Below, piece by piece: positions 1 to 8,733 of a stretch of 64,000 nt of DNA. The stretch is from JAFAMS01 sp049520515 (GTDB lineage: Bacteria; Vulcanimicrobiota; Vulcanimicrobiia; Vulcanimicrobiales; Vulcanimicrobiaceae): NCBI GenBank assembly GCA_049520515.1, contig JBEKPS010000001.1, positions 603,592 through 667,591 of the forward strand. Reading direction: 5' to 3'. A model generated the notes under the pieces. That model made no database searches, had not been told where the DNA came from, and worked only from the letters and a program-made list of their open reading frames with translations. The position numbers were made by a program, and so were the translations under genes. The stretch's first letter is position 1. Each line of letters begins with the position of its first letter.

Positions 1-406
1 CCGCGGGCGGATAGCCGTTCAAATACGAGAAGCCGTCACGTTTCGAGCGCTCGACGGCGTCCTGTGCTTTGTCAAACAAATTCTTGCGGCTGTACGTATC
101 CGTCAGGACGTACCAGCGATCGGGCTTGACGTCTTCGGAGCATTGGATGTGCTTTATCGTTTGATCGACCAGCGCGTGACCAACCTGCGCCGTGATCTGG
201 ATGCGGTCTTCCTCTTCCGCCTTGGCGTTGCGCAGCGACGCGAATTTATACCACGGCTGTTGCTTGTGATACTCGACCGCGCGCGCGAGCGCATCTTCGG
301 AGTTGATCTCTGCACCCGTCGGCCAGAGCTCGAGCACCTTTTTGCGTTCGTTGAGAAAATAATCCCAATCCCAACGCTTGAATCGGACGGCGTAAGTTGT
401 TTGCAT
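1..406 (-). CDS. glmE: Glutamate (methylaspartate) mutase epsilon subunit, N-terminal part, cut by window edge
   Basis: Reading the reverse strand from the ATG at 404-406 gives an open frame to the window edge (about 135 residues). It contains FLNERKKVLELWPTG near residues 17-31, and DTYSRKNLFDKAQ followed by a LNGYPP turn near the end. These match the N-terminus of the large subunit of B12-dependent glutamate mutase (WPTG, DxYTRxNR and LNGFP in the clostridial enzyme). The family interconverts L-glutamate and 3-methylaspartate with the small B12-binding subunit, which would lie outside the window. The start is 5 bp after the stop of the binding-protein gene at 412-1374, so the two are probably co-transcribed. 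The catalytic and B12-contacting parts are not visible, so a divergent paralogue is possible. Confidence 0.8.
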   Translation of the reverse strand, partial: MQTTYAVRFKRWDWDYFLNERKKVLELWPTGAEINSEDALARAVEYHKQQPWYKFASLRNAKAEEEDRIQITAQVGHALVDQTIKHIQCSEDVKPDRWYVLTDTYSRKNLFDKAQDAVERSKRDGFSYLNGYPPA

Positions 407-411
407 ATGGC

Positions 412-1374
412 TTAATGAATCGCTGCGAGCAGCGTTTTCATCTCCTGTTCGCGAGCGGAAAAGTATGCGGGGACGTCCTTACCGGCAACATAGCTATCCG
501 GATCGGACCACGTCTGCTTGAGGAAGTCCTGGAAATCCGACGACTTGTAGACGCGCGCGAGTGCGTCCGATAGAAACGCGATCTTGGCGGGATCCGTGCC
601 GGCCTTGACGACGATCGAGCGCCACTCGTCGAGCACAACCTTTGCGCCGAGCTCGGTCGCGGTGGGAGTGTTCGGAATCTGCGGCACGCGCTTGGCGCTG
701 AAGACGACGACCGGACGGATCTGGCCGGACTCGACGTAGCGGCGCACGTTGCCGTTCGGATCGCACATGACGTCGACTTGATTGCCGAGCACCGCTGCAT
801 AGCGTTCGCCCGGTTTCGGGAACGGCACGCCGACCAGCTTGAGTCCACGGCTCGCGAAGTATTTCGTCGCAACGTCCTCGGCGCTGCCGAAGCCGTCAAC
901 GGCAACCTTGATATCTTTCGTCTTGGCCGCTTTCTCAACATCGGCCCACGTCTTGTACGGGCTATCTGCGTTGACGTAATACGCGAACGGTTGCCGGTTC
1001 ATGATCGCAAGAGGAACGATGTCCTTCATCTGCCAGGGCGCGGTGGTCTTGCTCGTCATGTTGCCGACGAATGTATCCGCCACGAAGACGGTCATCGTGT
1101 AGCCATCCGCGTCGCTCGTGAGCATCTTCACCATGCCGCTGTTGCCGTCAGCACCGGGGACGTTGATTACGGGAACGGATGTCGCCTTCAGCGTGTCTTG
1201 CAGAACCTTCGCGACGGCGCGTCCCATCTGATCGGAGCCGCCACCCGGCCCCCACGGAACGACCATTGTAATCGGGCGCGACGGATAATCGTCGGCGCGC
1301 GCAACCGCGCTCGAAAGCAGCATCGCCGGCGCGACACCCATGACCGTGCGCGAAAGAAATCCCAACCGGTTCAT
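412..1374 (-). CDS. Tripartite tricarboxylate transporter substrate-binding protein (TctC/Bug family)
   Basis: About 320 residues with a Sec signal (MNRLGFLSRTV, hydrophobic stretch, AVARADD), followed by YPSRPITMVVPWGPGGGSD, the classic Bug-family opening in which the loop after the first strand binds a carboxylate ligand. I chose the ATG at 1374 because a GGAGGGGG ribosome site lies just upstream; the frame stays open to 1455 but that part is not signal-like. The protein would capture a small organic acid in the periplasm. No TctA/TctB membrane genes are adjacent, which is common for this family. The neighbouring glutamate mutase gene hints at a dicarboxylate or amino-acid-derived ligand, but that is inference. 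Confidence 0.85.
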   Translation of the reverse strand: MNRLGFLSRTVMGVAPAMLLSSAVARADDYPSRPITMVVPWGPGGGSDQMGRAVAKVLQDTLKATSVPVINVPGADGNSGMVKMLTSDADGYTMTVFVADTFVGNMTSKTTAPWQMKDIVPLAIMNRQPFAYYVNADSPYKTWADVEKAAKTKDIKVAVDGFGSAEDVATKYFASRGLKLVGVPFPKPGERYAAVLGNQVDVMCDPNGNVRRYVESGQIRPVVVFSAKRVPQIPNTPTATELGAKVVLDEWRSIVVKAGTDPAKIAFLSDALARVYKSSDFQDFLKQTWSDPDSYVAGKDVPAYFSAREQEMKTLLAAIH

Positions 1375-1528
1375 GATCCCCCTCCACTCAAGAGCATCAA
1401 GAATCTCGCAGCGAGAACGGCGCGTTATTTTGTGCTGAGATAACGCGGGCTCCAAGCATTCGTCATGCCACCTGACGAATCCTAGCAGAGCCTTTGTCGT
1501 TGCGCAAGACCCTTTTTGGTGGGAAAGT

Positions 1529-2734
1529 GTGGTCGCAGTGAACGTGCCGGCGCGCTACGTCATCCTTACCGTTACGCTCGTCCTTCAGACCTCGGCTTCG
1601 CTTTTGCAGCAAGGCATCGGCGCGATTCAGCCGCTGATCGGACTGCGCCTAAGTCTGGATCACCAACATCTTGGCTGGGTCGTCGCGGCGATTTCCCTCG
1701 GCTCTGCTACATTTGCACTCGGCGCCGGACTCGCCGTCGATTACTTCGGTGAACGCACGGTTCTTTTGTGGAGCGGCATCGCGATGGGCACGACGTTGCT
1801 TGCCTCCGCGCTCTTTCCGAATCTCGCCTGGCTCGTCGTATGGCTTTTCCTTTTCGGCATGGCATACGGTACATCGGCGCCGTCGGGCGGTCGTGCGATT
1901 CTGCAATGGTTCACGCGCGACCGTGGAGTTGCGATGGGGATCCGGCAATGCGGCGTCCCGCTCGGCGGTGTCGTCGGCTCGCTCTTGCTTCCGCCGATCG
2001 CTCTGCATTGGGGATATCAAGCCGCGCTTGCAACCGCGGGCGTCATTTGTATCGTCGTTGCCGTCGTCTTTATTCAAGGCTATTCAAGTCCGGCCGCAAT
2101 CGCCGGCGAAGAACGCATCCGCTTTCGCGAGGTTCTGCGCGGCCTCGTCGCGGTTGTATCGAGCCGCAGCAGCATATCGCTCAATCTTCTGTGCGCGTCA
2201 CTGGTCGCTGTGCAATACACGGCCGTCTCGTTTCTCGCGATTGCCTTGATCGCGCAGAAGCATGCGGCACTTGCGACCGCGGTCGAAGCGATGGTGATCT
2301 TCCAGGTCTTCGCGATCCTTGGACGGCTTGTGTGGGGAGTCGTGAGCGATCATGTGTTCGGCGGTGACCGCATCATACCGATGCTCATCATTTCGGCAAT
2401 GACGCTCGGCGTTTTGTGGTGGCTCGCGCAACCCGGTGCGGAACCCGCGACCGTCATTTTTGTCTTAGCCGGTGCACTCGGATTCTCGGCTGCGGCCTGG
2501 AACGGACTCTGGGCCGCGGCACAAGCCGAGATCGGCGGTGCCCGGCATGCCGGAAGCGCGCTCGGCGCGTCGCTTACGTTGATTTATCTCGTGGGCGCGT
2601 TCGTTCCACCGGCATTCGGCGCGCTCGTCGACCACACGAATTTTTCCGTCGCGTGGGAAGCGCTGGGCGTTATCGTGCTCGCAGGATTCATTCCCGGTTT
2701 TTTTGCGCAGCGGCTGATGCGAGCGCCCGCGTAG
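1529..2734 (+). CDS. MFS transporter, 12 membrane segments
   Basis: About 401 residues, hydrophobic throughout, with an MFS-like duplicated six-helix layout. The loop after the second helix (AVDYFGERTVLLWSG) is the family's motif A region, and DHVFGGDRIIP is its counterpart in the second half. The GTG at 1529 is used, with a GGTGGGAAA stretch before it; GTG 1538 is also possible. It is convergent with the acetamidase gene: its TAG ends at 2734 and the other stop begins at 2735. No substrate motif is recognisable. The general look resembles the cyanate/organic-anion branches of the MFS. Confidence 0.8.
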   Translation: MVAVNVPARYVILTVTLVLQTSASLLQQGIGAIQPLIGLRLSLDHQHLGWVVAAISLGSATFALGAGLAVDYFGERTVLLWSGIAMGTTLLASALFPNLAWLVVWLFLFGMAYGTSAPSGGRAILQWFTRDRGVAMGIRQCGVPLGGVVGSLLLPPIALHWGYQAALATAGVICIVVAVVFIQGYSSPAAIAGEERIRFREVLRGLVAVVSSRSSISLNLLCASLVAVQYTAVSFLAIALIAQKHAALATAVEAMVIFQVFAILGRLVWGVVSDHVFGGDRIIPMLIISAMTLGVLWWLAQPGAEPATVIFVLAGALGFSAAAWNGLWAAAQAEIGGARHAGSALGASLTLIYLVGAFVPPAFGALVDHTNFSVAWEALGVIVLAGFIPGFFAQRLMRAPA

Positions 2735-3814
2735 TTACTCGAAGATTTCGAACGGCAGGAAGGCGGAGACCGTATAATTCGGCATGTCGACGATTTGGCT
2801 CAAGTGCAAATCGACGGCGACACTGCAGATGCAATACGCCTGATCCCGCGTGTAGCCGCGCGCGTCGACGATGTAGTCGATCATCGCGAGCAGTGCTTTG
2901 CGGGCAGAAAGCTCCATCGTCTCGGCCGATCCGGTCGTCGCATAGTAATGCTTGCCCTGCATGCGCGCCGAGTCGTATGCGTACGTGCCGGCGTACGACG
3001 GTTCTGTCTGTCCGCGCCGTGCCGCTTCGCCGCTAAGTACCTCGAAGCGCGCGTGCAGCGTCGCTGCCATCTCAACGGCAGTTCCGCACGATTCGCCGTC
3101 GCCTTGCGCGAAATGCGCATCGCCGGTCGAAAAGTTGGCACCCTCGACGAACACCGGCAGAAAGAGCGTCGTCCCCGCGGTGAGCTGTTTGATGTCGAAG
3201 TTTCCGCCGTGCTCGCGTGGCGGAATCGTGCGCAGCGCCGTGCTCGCCAGCGGTTCTTTCGCGGGAACTGCGCCGCGCGAATCAGGTAACGCGACGAGGT
3301 GCCCCTTCGCTGCGAGCTCCGCTTCGCGCGCGACGATCGTTTTCATCAGCTCGTGCGACGGCGCCACGCCCATAACGCCCATGAACGGCGCGCCGGGAAT
3401 CGCGACGCCCGGAATCTGCGGTGAGCGCGCAAGCTCGCCTTCGATTTCCCAATGCACGAGGTACTTGTAGTTGAAGACGTCGCGTAAGAATCCGAAATCC
3501 GGTCCGCGGAAACTGGTGTAGCCGCGCGGCTGCGGATCGATTTTTTCGATATGCACCGCGAGGAGATCGCCGGGCTTCGCGCCCTCGATCGCGAGCGGCC
3601 CGGTCAGCGGATGCGCAACATTGACCGCAAACTTCTCGATGTCGGCGCCGACCATTCCCGGCTTGACTTGACCGTTCAACGCATCGCGCGTATCGATCGC
3701 AACGCTCTCGCCCGGACGCACCGTCGCGATCGCCGGAATATCCGGATGCCAGCGGTTATGCCCTTTGTTGGGCTCCTCGCCGAGCGGTAAATCGCGGTTG
3801 ATTGAAATGCGCAT
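2735..3814 (-). CDS. Acetamidase/formamidase family protein
   Basis: 359 residues matching the FmdA/AmdA family. Conserved pieces visible are HNRWHPDIPA near the N-terminus, GPLAIEGAKPGDLLAV, FMGVMGVAPS, GGNFDIKQL, and GDAHFAQGDGE, which carries the presumed metal and catalytic residues (H, D, E). The family hydrolyses formamide, acetamide or related short amides to ammonia and the acid, in the cytoplasm. It starts 2 bp after the stop of the molybdenum oxidoreductase gene, so it is the last member of that reverse-strand operon. The true amide is not predictable from sequence alone. Confidence 0.88.
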   Translation of the reverse strand: MRISINRDLPLGEEPNKGHNRWHPDIPAIATVRPGESVAIDTRDALNGQVKPGMVGADIEKFAVNVAHPLTGPLAIEGAKPGDLLAVHIEKIDPQPRGYTSFRGPDFGFLRDVFNYKYLVHWEIEGELARSPQIPGVAIPGAPFMGVMGVAPSHELMKTIVAREAELAAKGHLVALPDSRGAVPAKEPLASTALRTIPPREHGGNFDIKQLTAGTTLFLPVFVEGANFSTGDAHFAQGDGESCGTAVEMAATLHARFEVLSGEAARRGQTEPSYAGTYAYDSARMQGKHYYATTGSAETMELSARKALLAMIDYIVDARGYTRDQAYCICSVAVDLHLSQIVDMPNYTVSAFLPFEIFE

Positions 3815-3816
3815 AG

Positions 3817-5136
3817 TTACACGAAGCGAACGGCGAATTTCGGAATCGCGAAAAAATTATAGCCGCCCTTGTTGAACGGAACTGATGTAGGTTGTGAGTT
3901 GCCCTTCCGGTCCGTCGCACGAGTTTCGATGACGTAATCGCCGGGCGCAGGATTGAACGCGAACTCGAACCGCGTCCAACTGTAGCGATTCGCCTGCGCA
4001 TCGATGAGGTGCGTGCTTTGCCAACTGCCGCCGTTGATGCGCACATCCACTTTGGCAACGCCGGCATTGGGAGCCCACGCGTAGCCGCGCATCGTTTGCG
4101 AACCTGCCTTCATCATCGGCATCTCGCCGCGCGCCAGCGGATAATTCGCCGGAATATCCGGCGATTTGCGCAGCGTCAGCGGCACGACGAGCAACGAGCG
4201 CCCCATCTGCCATGTGACGGGCTGGCCGAGCAGTTGATCCGGGCGTACAAACCGGAACTCGTCGTTGGGAGCAGCAACTGGCGGTGGATAATCGGGGCCG
4301 ATCAGGGTGTGGTCAGTCGTGTTCAGCCGCACCCAAAAATCGTGCGATGCAATCTTGATTTCGGTAAGCCATTTTGTCGATGCACCGCCGCACCATCCGG
4401 GGACGAATGCACGCACGGGCGCACCGTGATCGGCCGGCAGCGGCATCCCATTGAGCTTAAAGGCGAGACCGATCTCGTTCGGACGGTCGTGCAACTCGCT
4501 CGCCGGGATCGGTCTTCCGGTGTCCGATTCAGTGTTCGGCGCTTTGCCGTCGACGCCGGACCAAAACAAACACGCTTTTGCATTCGGCTTGAGTCCGACG
4601 AGATCGAGGATGTAACTAATCGGAACGTATTCCCATTCGCCCATGCCGACGCCGCCAAGACCCCACCCGTTACCGGTGACCTTGGTGGGATCGCTCAACA
4701 TGTCTTCCTGCTCCCAAAAGAGCGTGCGGCCGTTGCCGGTGCACTGCATCACGCTCATCATCGATCGTGATGGCATCTTGAGCAGGTCCTCATACGTGAT
4801 CGTCATCTCGCGTTCAACGGCGTCACCGTGAATCTTCAACTTCCAGAAGCGCGGATCGACGCGAGTGTCGAGCTCCGGTCGCGGCGTCGGAAACGCGTTG
4901 CGTATATAGAATTCAGAAACGGGCGTTATGTAGGTGTCGAAATTCCAATACGGCGCGCCCTGATTCGTATTATTCAAGTCCGTTAACAAACCGACGTCTT
5001 TGACGAAGGAAGGATGAAAGCGACTTGGCCCCACGCCATCCAAGCCGATCGTCAATTTTTCTTCTGCGGCTGATGCGGACGCATTCGTTACCACAACAGC
5101 GGACGCTACGGCGCTAATGAATATCCGGCGATTCAT
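3817..5136 (-). CDS. SoxC/sulfite-oxidase-type molybdopterin oxidoreductase
   Basis: 439 residues. The N-terminus MNRRIFISAVAS is twin-arginine-like, so export as a folded cofactor-loaded enzyme is likely. The oxidoreductase molybdopterin domain shows MSVMQCTGNGR near residue 130, where the Cys should ligate molybdenum. GWGLGGVGMGEW and VPGWCGGASTKW follow, and a C-terminal Mo-co dimerisation immunoglobulin-like domain begins near residue 300. The family oxidises sulfite or similar sulfur compounds in the periplasm. No SoxD-type cytochrome or other sox gene is near, so the electron acceptor and exact substrate are unknown. Its ATG overlaps the endonuclease IV stop (ATGA). Confidence 0.85.
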   Translation of the reverse strand: MNRRIFISAVASAVVVTNASASAAEEKLTIGLDGVGPSRFHPSFVKDVGLLTDLNNTNQGAPYWNFDTYITPVSEFYIRNAFPTPRPELDTRVDPRFWKLKIHGDAVEREMTITYEDLLKMPSRSMMSVMQCTGNGRTLFWEQEDMLSDPTKVTGNGWGLGGVGMGEWEYVPISYILDLVGLKPNAKACLFWSGVDGKAPNTESDTGRPIPASELHDRPNEIGLAFKLNGMPLPADHGAPVRAFVPGWCGGASTKWLTEIKIASHDFWVRLNTTDHTLIGPDYPPPVAAPNDEFRFVRPDQLLGQPVTWQMGRSLLVVPLTLRKSPDIPANYPLARGEMPMMKAGSQTMRGYAWAPNAGVAKVDVRINGGSWQSTHLIDAQANRYSWTRFEFAFNPAPGDYVIETRATDRKGNSQPTSVPFNKGGYNFFAIPKFAVRFV

Positions 5137-5987
5137 GTGCCGCTCTTCGCAACGCCCTTCAGTATCGCCTGGATCGTTTGCATGTTGCGGATGTCGTCGG
5201 GTTCTTCGCCGGGCGTCTCGAGAATCGCCGTTTTTTCGCGGACTTCAGGATGCATGAGCAACGCGCGAAAGCCGTCGAAGCCGATGTTGCCTTCGCCGAT
5301 GTGCCAATGCCGGTCGCGATGACCGCCCAGCGGAATCTGCGTGTCGTTGAAGTGGAACATCGGGATCCGATCCATTCCGATCTCGCTGTCAGCTTGCGCG
5401 ATGAATTGATCGACGCCGTTCTTCGTATCGATCGCATAGCCGGCCGCCCAGGAGTGTGCCGTATCGAGACACACGCCGAGCTGCGGGTGATCGAGCGTGC
5501 GCACGAACTCGCCGAGCTCTTCGAGCGTCCCGCCGCACAGCTGGCCAGCGCCTGCGGAATTTTCGAGCACGAGCATCACGCCCGGTTTAATTGCAGCGAG
5601 CGCCTTCTCAAGCGCTTTGCAAACGCGCGTGAATCCGGCCTTGCGATCGCCTTCACCGTACGAACCGAGATGCGTATTGACATACGCGACGTTGCCGGCG
5701 GCCGCGAACGCCAGGTCGTTCTCAAGCAAACGCAGCGAGTTCTTAGCCGCGCTCGCATCTTCGCTTGCGAGATTGATCAGATACGACGTGTGGATGACGG
5801 CCGGCGAGAGATCGTTCTCCGCGCGCAGCTCGATGAAGCGCTCGAGTGCCGGCGTGTCGATCGGCGCGATGCGGTACGTCTTCGGATTTCCGCTGAAGAA
5901 CTGCAGCGCCGTGCAGCCGACGCGTTTCGCGTACGCGACCGTCTCCGCATAACCACGGGAGACGCCGACGTGAAATCCGAGCCTCAA
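5133..5987 (-). CDS. nfo: Deoxyribonuclease IV (endonuclease IV, AP endonuclease)
   Basis: 284 residues from a TTG start at 5987, very close to the family's usual length of about 285. The start is preferred because LGFHVGVSRGY is the expected N-terminus, a GGCGAGG site precedes it, and the TTG overlaps the TGA of the methyltransferase gene (TTGA). Metal-ligand segments of the TIM-barrel fold are visible: FHVGVS, NTHLGSYGEGD, LVLENSAGAG, GVCLDTAHSWAAG, FHFNDTQ, HRDRHWHIGEGNIG. The enzyme nicks DNA 5-prime of abasic sites in base-excision repair. A longer frame upstream (to 6140) overlaps the methyltransferase and is not real. Confidence 0.93.
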   Translation of the reverse strand: MRLGFHVGVSRGYAETVAYAKRVGCTALQFFSGNPKTYRIAPIDTPALERFIELRAENDLSPAVIHTSYLINLASEDASAAKNSLRLLENDLAFAAAGNVAYVNTHLGSYGEGDRKAGFTRVCKALEKALAAIKPGVMLVLENSAGAGQLCGGTLEELGEFVRTLDHPQLGVCLDTAHSWAAGYAIDTKNGVDQFIAQADSEIGMDRIPMFHFNDTQIPLGGHRDRHWHIGEGNIGFDGFRALLMHPEVREKTAILETPGEEPDDIRNMQTIQAILKGVAKSGT

Positions 5988-6718
5988 ACCTCGCCGATGT
6001 ACAGAAACTGCGAGTAACGAACCTGGAACGGCTTCTCGCCCGCCATCTCGCGCATCGCTTTTTCGAGCTCCTCGAGATAACGGTCGAACTTCTCTCCGTA
6101 ATGACTCTTGCGCGCGCGTGAGCGCTCGTACCCGAGCCACCTGTCGACATTGGTCATGATGACATGCGGAACGACGCGTAAATGATGCTGCTTAAACTGG
6201 TGCTGATAGAAGGCGCGAAAGCCCTTAGCCATGATGTCCGTTTGCGGTTCAACACCGATGGCTTTGCACGCATCGTCGCGCAGCTTGCGAAGCACTTCGT
6301 CGCTGACCATCTTCTTCACCCAAATCGCGACGCGGCCGTCCTTGGCCGTAACGCGCGCCATCTCGGCAATCGCTTTGGGCTGATCCATCCAATGAATCGC
6401 TTGCGCACACACGACGCCATCGAAGCTGCCGTCCGGAAACGGAAGGCTCTCTGCATCGCCGACAACGAGCTTCGCCTCTTTCAAGCGAATGCGCGCTTTA
6501 TCGAGCATAGCTTCCGACGTGTCGAGGGCCGTGACTTTCAGACCACGCTTCAAGAGTGGTTCCGATGCAAGGCCCGTACCGCAGGCTACGTCGAGCAGGC
6601 TCGAGCCGGGCTTGAAGCCGTATTCCGAGAGCACCTCAAAAAGGGCACGCGAATATCCGCTGCGGTACGCATCGTACTCAGCCGCCAATTGGTCGAACGG
6701 ATTATTTGTTTCGATCAT
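5984..6718 (-). CDS. Class I SAM-dependent methyltransferase
   Basis: About 244 residues with a Rossmann-type SAM site: LLDVACGTGLAS (motif I, near residue 40), VTALDTSEAML (motif II acidic residue), VVGDAESLPFPDGSFDGV, and the motif IV-like region AQAIHWMD. This is the Methyltransf_11 pattern of UbiE-like and small-molecule methyltransferases. The ATG at 6718 is chosen; a TTG two codons upstream (6724) abuts the scpB stop. It lies between scpB and nfo in a tightly packed operon. The substrate cannot be inferred. Confidence 0.8.
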   Translation of the reverse strand: MIETNNPFDQLAAEYDAYRSGYSRALFEVLSEYGFKPGSSLLDVACGTGLASEPLLKRGLKVTALDTSEAMLDKARIRLKEAKLVVGDAESLPFPDGSFDGVVCAQAIHWMDQPKAIAEMARVTAKDGRVAIWVKKMVSDEVLRKLRDDACKAIGVEPQTDIMAKGFRAFYQHQFKQHHLRVVPHVIMTNVDRWLGYERSRARKSHYGEKFDRYLEELEKAMREMAGEKPFQVRYSQFLYIGEV

Positions 6719-6724
6719 GCGCAA

Positions 6725-7312
6725 CTATGTTGTCGAAGGTTCCGGACTGCGAATCGGAAGAGAAAGCTCCGGCACTTGCGTCCCAAAATCAATCTTCGGC
6801 AATTCGTCCAGTGAGACGAGACCAAAGGCCTCCAAGAACGCAGGCGTCGTTTTGTAAAGAATCGGGCGACCGGGCACTTCCTTACGTCCGCTTTCCTCGA
6901 TGAAGCCGCGCTCAAGCAAGGTCTGCACAACAGAGTCGGCGCTCACGCCGCGGACCGACTCGATATCGGCTTTGGTTGTCGGCATGCCTTCGAGATGCTC
7001 GTTGTACGCGACGATTGCAAGCGATTCAAGCGCTGCGGGCGAGAGCGTCGTCTTGGGCGGCAGCAAATACGTCTCGACGACTTCGCGCGTCGTCGGCGCC
7101 GTTGCAAAACGAAAACCGCCCGCGATCTTGCGCACGACGATTCCACGCTCTGCGTATTCGCCTTCGATTTCCGCAAGTGCGGTGGTTACTTCCATTTCTT
7201 CTGCCTCACACAATTGCGCGATCTTCTTGATCGAGAGCGCCTCGGAGGCGACGAAGAGCAGGGCTTCGATTTTCCGGCGCAGCTCGCCGGTTTCTACGAG
7301 TTCAGGTTGCAT
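6725..7312 (-). CDS. scpB: Segregation and condensation protein B
   Basis: 195 residues with the ScpB layout of two winged-helix domains. RKIEALLFVASEALSIKKIA opens it, RGIVVRKIAGGFRFAT is in the middle, and LSPAALESLAIVAYNEHLEGMPTTKADIESVRGV with GRPILYKTTPAFLEAFGL is in the second domain. ScpB binds the ScpA kleisin and SMC ATPase in the bacterial condensin that organises the nucleoid. Its ATG follows the scpA stop directly (TAG then ATG), confirming the pair. An SMC gene is not in the window. Confidence 0.95.
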   Translation of the reverse strand: MQPELVETGELRRKIEALLFVASEALSIKKIAQLCEAEEMEVTTALAEIEGEYAERGIVVRKIAGGFRFATAPTTREVVETYLLPPKTTLSPAALESLAIVAYNEHLEGMPTTKADIESVRGVSADSVVQTLLERGFIEESGRKEVPGRPILYKTTPAFLEAFGLVSLDELPKIDFGTQVPELSLPIRSPEPSTT

Positions 7313-8065
7313 CTACGTTACCGCCGGTACGGGAGCAATCGCGAAGAGTCGAATGTCCGCAAAGCTCTCGGATTGATCGTACCCGACACGGCCGCGCCGA
7401 ATCAGTTCGAGGACCGCGAGAAACGTGACGATGATGCCGCTGCGATCGAGGTTTGCGGCCAGATTCGAAAACATCGCGGCGCCATCGCGACGGATCGTGG
7501 CAAGCACGTGCGACATTTGCTCGGCAACCGTGAAGCGATCGCGCACGATCGTGCGCGCGTCGTCTTTGGCCGAGCGCAGCGCAGCCAGGAGCGCGAGGCC
7601 GAGTTTATCGGGGACGATTGCGTAGCGTTGCCGCAATTCGCTCGACGAATCACCGCCGTCGCGATAGTAGTGGCCTTGCGCCTCGGCGAGAAAACGCCGC
7701 AACTCATCGCCGGCTTCACGATACTTCGAGTACGTGATGAGCCGCTGACGCAGACGCTCTTCGAGCATCTCCGGCGTCTCGTCGCCGTCGACAATGAATT
7801 CCGGCGGAATCGGCGGCAAGAGCGAACGCGACTTGAGAAACACAAGCGTTGCAGCCATGACGAGATACTCGGCGGCCAGCTCGATGTCGAGCTCTTCCAT
7901 CCCGGAGATGTACGCGAAGTATTGATCGGCAACGATTGCCAACGGAACGGTCGCGATGTCGAGCTCTTGTTCTTTGACGAGATGAAGCAAGAGATCGAGA
8001 GGGCCGTCAAAGACGTTGTGGAGGTTGACTACGAGCGCGCGCTCTTGCGCCGGGATAACACTCAA
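7313..8065 (-). CDS. scpA: Segregation and condensation protein A (kleisin)
   Basis: 250 residues. FDGPLDLLLHLVKEQELDI at the N-terminus is the ScpA hallmark, followed by YLVMAATLVFLKSRSLLP and a C-terminal winged helix (IVTFLAVLELIRRGRV). It bridges the SMC heads in the condensin complex. Translation appears to begin at TTG 8065, which overlaps the Nudix stop as TTGA; no better start lies before the conserved FDGPLDLL segment. It is coupled directly to scpB. Confidence 0.95.
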   Translation of the reverse strand: MSVIPAQERALVVNLHNVFDGPLDLLLHLVKEQELDIATVPLAIVADQYFAYISGMEELDIELAAEYLVMAATLVFLKSRSLLPPIPPEFIVDGDETPEMLEERLRQRLITYSKYREAGDELRRFLAEAQGHYYRDGGDSSSELRQRYAIVPDKLGLALLAALRSAKDDARTIVRDRFTVAEQMSHVLATIRRDGAAMFSNLAANLDRSGIIVTFLAVLELIRRGRVGYDQSESFADIRLFAIAPVPAVT

Positions 8066-8550
8066 CTCGCGGGGCTTTCCCTCGCCGGATTCACGTACTC
8101 GACGTCTTCACGATCGCCGATCGCATCGGGATGCGCTTCGAGGTATTCCATCCCGAGGTCGATCAGCCGCTTTTCGTTGACGTACTTGAGCGCTTTCTTC
8201 GCCGCCCGGACTTCAAACCACGCTGCATCATCGACCTCATGGTCGTGATTCGTCGTGTCGCCCGAGAGATAGCGCATCAGAAAGAAGTGAACGGACTTCT
8301 TATGCTTGCTGCGGTTCATGTAGAACCAGTACGAAATATCCGAAAGCTTGGTGATAACTTCGCCCCAGCATCCGGTTTCTTCGCGCACTTCGCGGATCGC
8401 CGCTTGCTCGTGCGTCTCACGCGCTTCGACATGACCTTTGGGCAACGACCAAATACGCGGATGACCGCGTCCGATGAGCAATGCATCTATCGTTCCGCCT
8501 CGGCGACGGAGTATTAAACCGCCGGCTGAGACTTCATACTTGATACGCAT
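8062..8550 (-). CDS. Nudix hydrolase
   Basis: 162 residues from the ATG at 8550 (MRIKYEVSAGG). The Nudix box is complete: G-x5-E-x7-REVREETG, spanning GHVEARETHEQAAIREV and onward, with the metal-binding REUXEE core. The family hydrolyses nucleoside diphosphates linked to another moiety, often oxidised nucleotides or dinucleoside polyphosphates. The N-terminal SAGGLILRRRGG resembles the diadenosine-tetraphosphate/MutT group. It leads the operon that continues with scpA. The frame extends upstream to 8661, but that stretch is low-quality coding and is left out. Confidence 0.88.
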   Translation of the reverse strand: MRIKYEVSAGGLILRRRGGTIDALLIGRGHPRIWSLPKGHVEARETHEQAAIREVREETGCWGEVITKLSDISYWFYMNRSKHKKSVHFFLMRYLSGDTTNHDHEVDDAAWFEVRAAKKALKYVNEKRLIDLGMEYLEAHPDAIGDREDVEYVNPARESPAS

Positions 8551-8733
8551 GATCTGGTCTTCTGTTTCCCGTCGAAGGGTGCGAAAGCGGAGCCCTCTCG
8601 AGCTCCGCCGGTTACATCTATTGTAGCAACCAGGACCAAGAAGCAACAGGTCGAGGAGCAACCTTTTTTCAAAATTCGCTTGCTTGATCTACTCGGTTGG
8701 TCTAGACAACAGAGCAGGCATGCCTCGCCGACG
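8551..8733. other. Intergenic region, promoter side of the Nudix-scpAB operon
   Basis: 183 bp between the Nudix start and the stop of the isoprenylcysteine-methyltransferase-like gene. I see no gene, strong terminator or clean sigma-70 promoter; it should contain the promoter for the Nudix-to-acetamidase gene chain. Confidence 0.4.
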
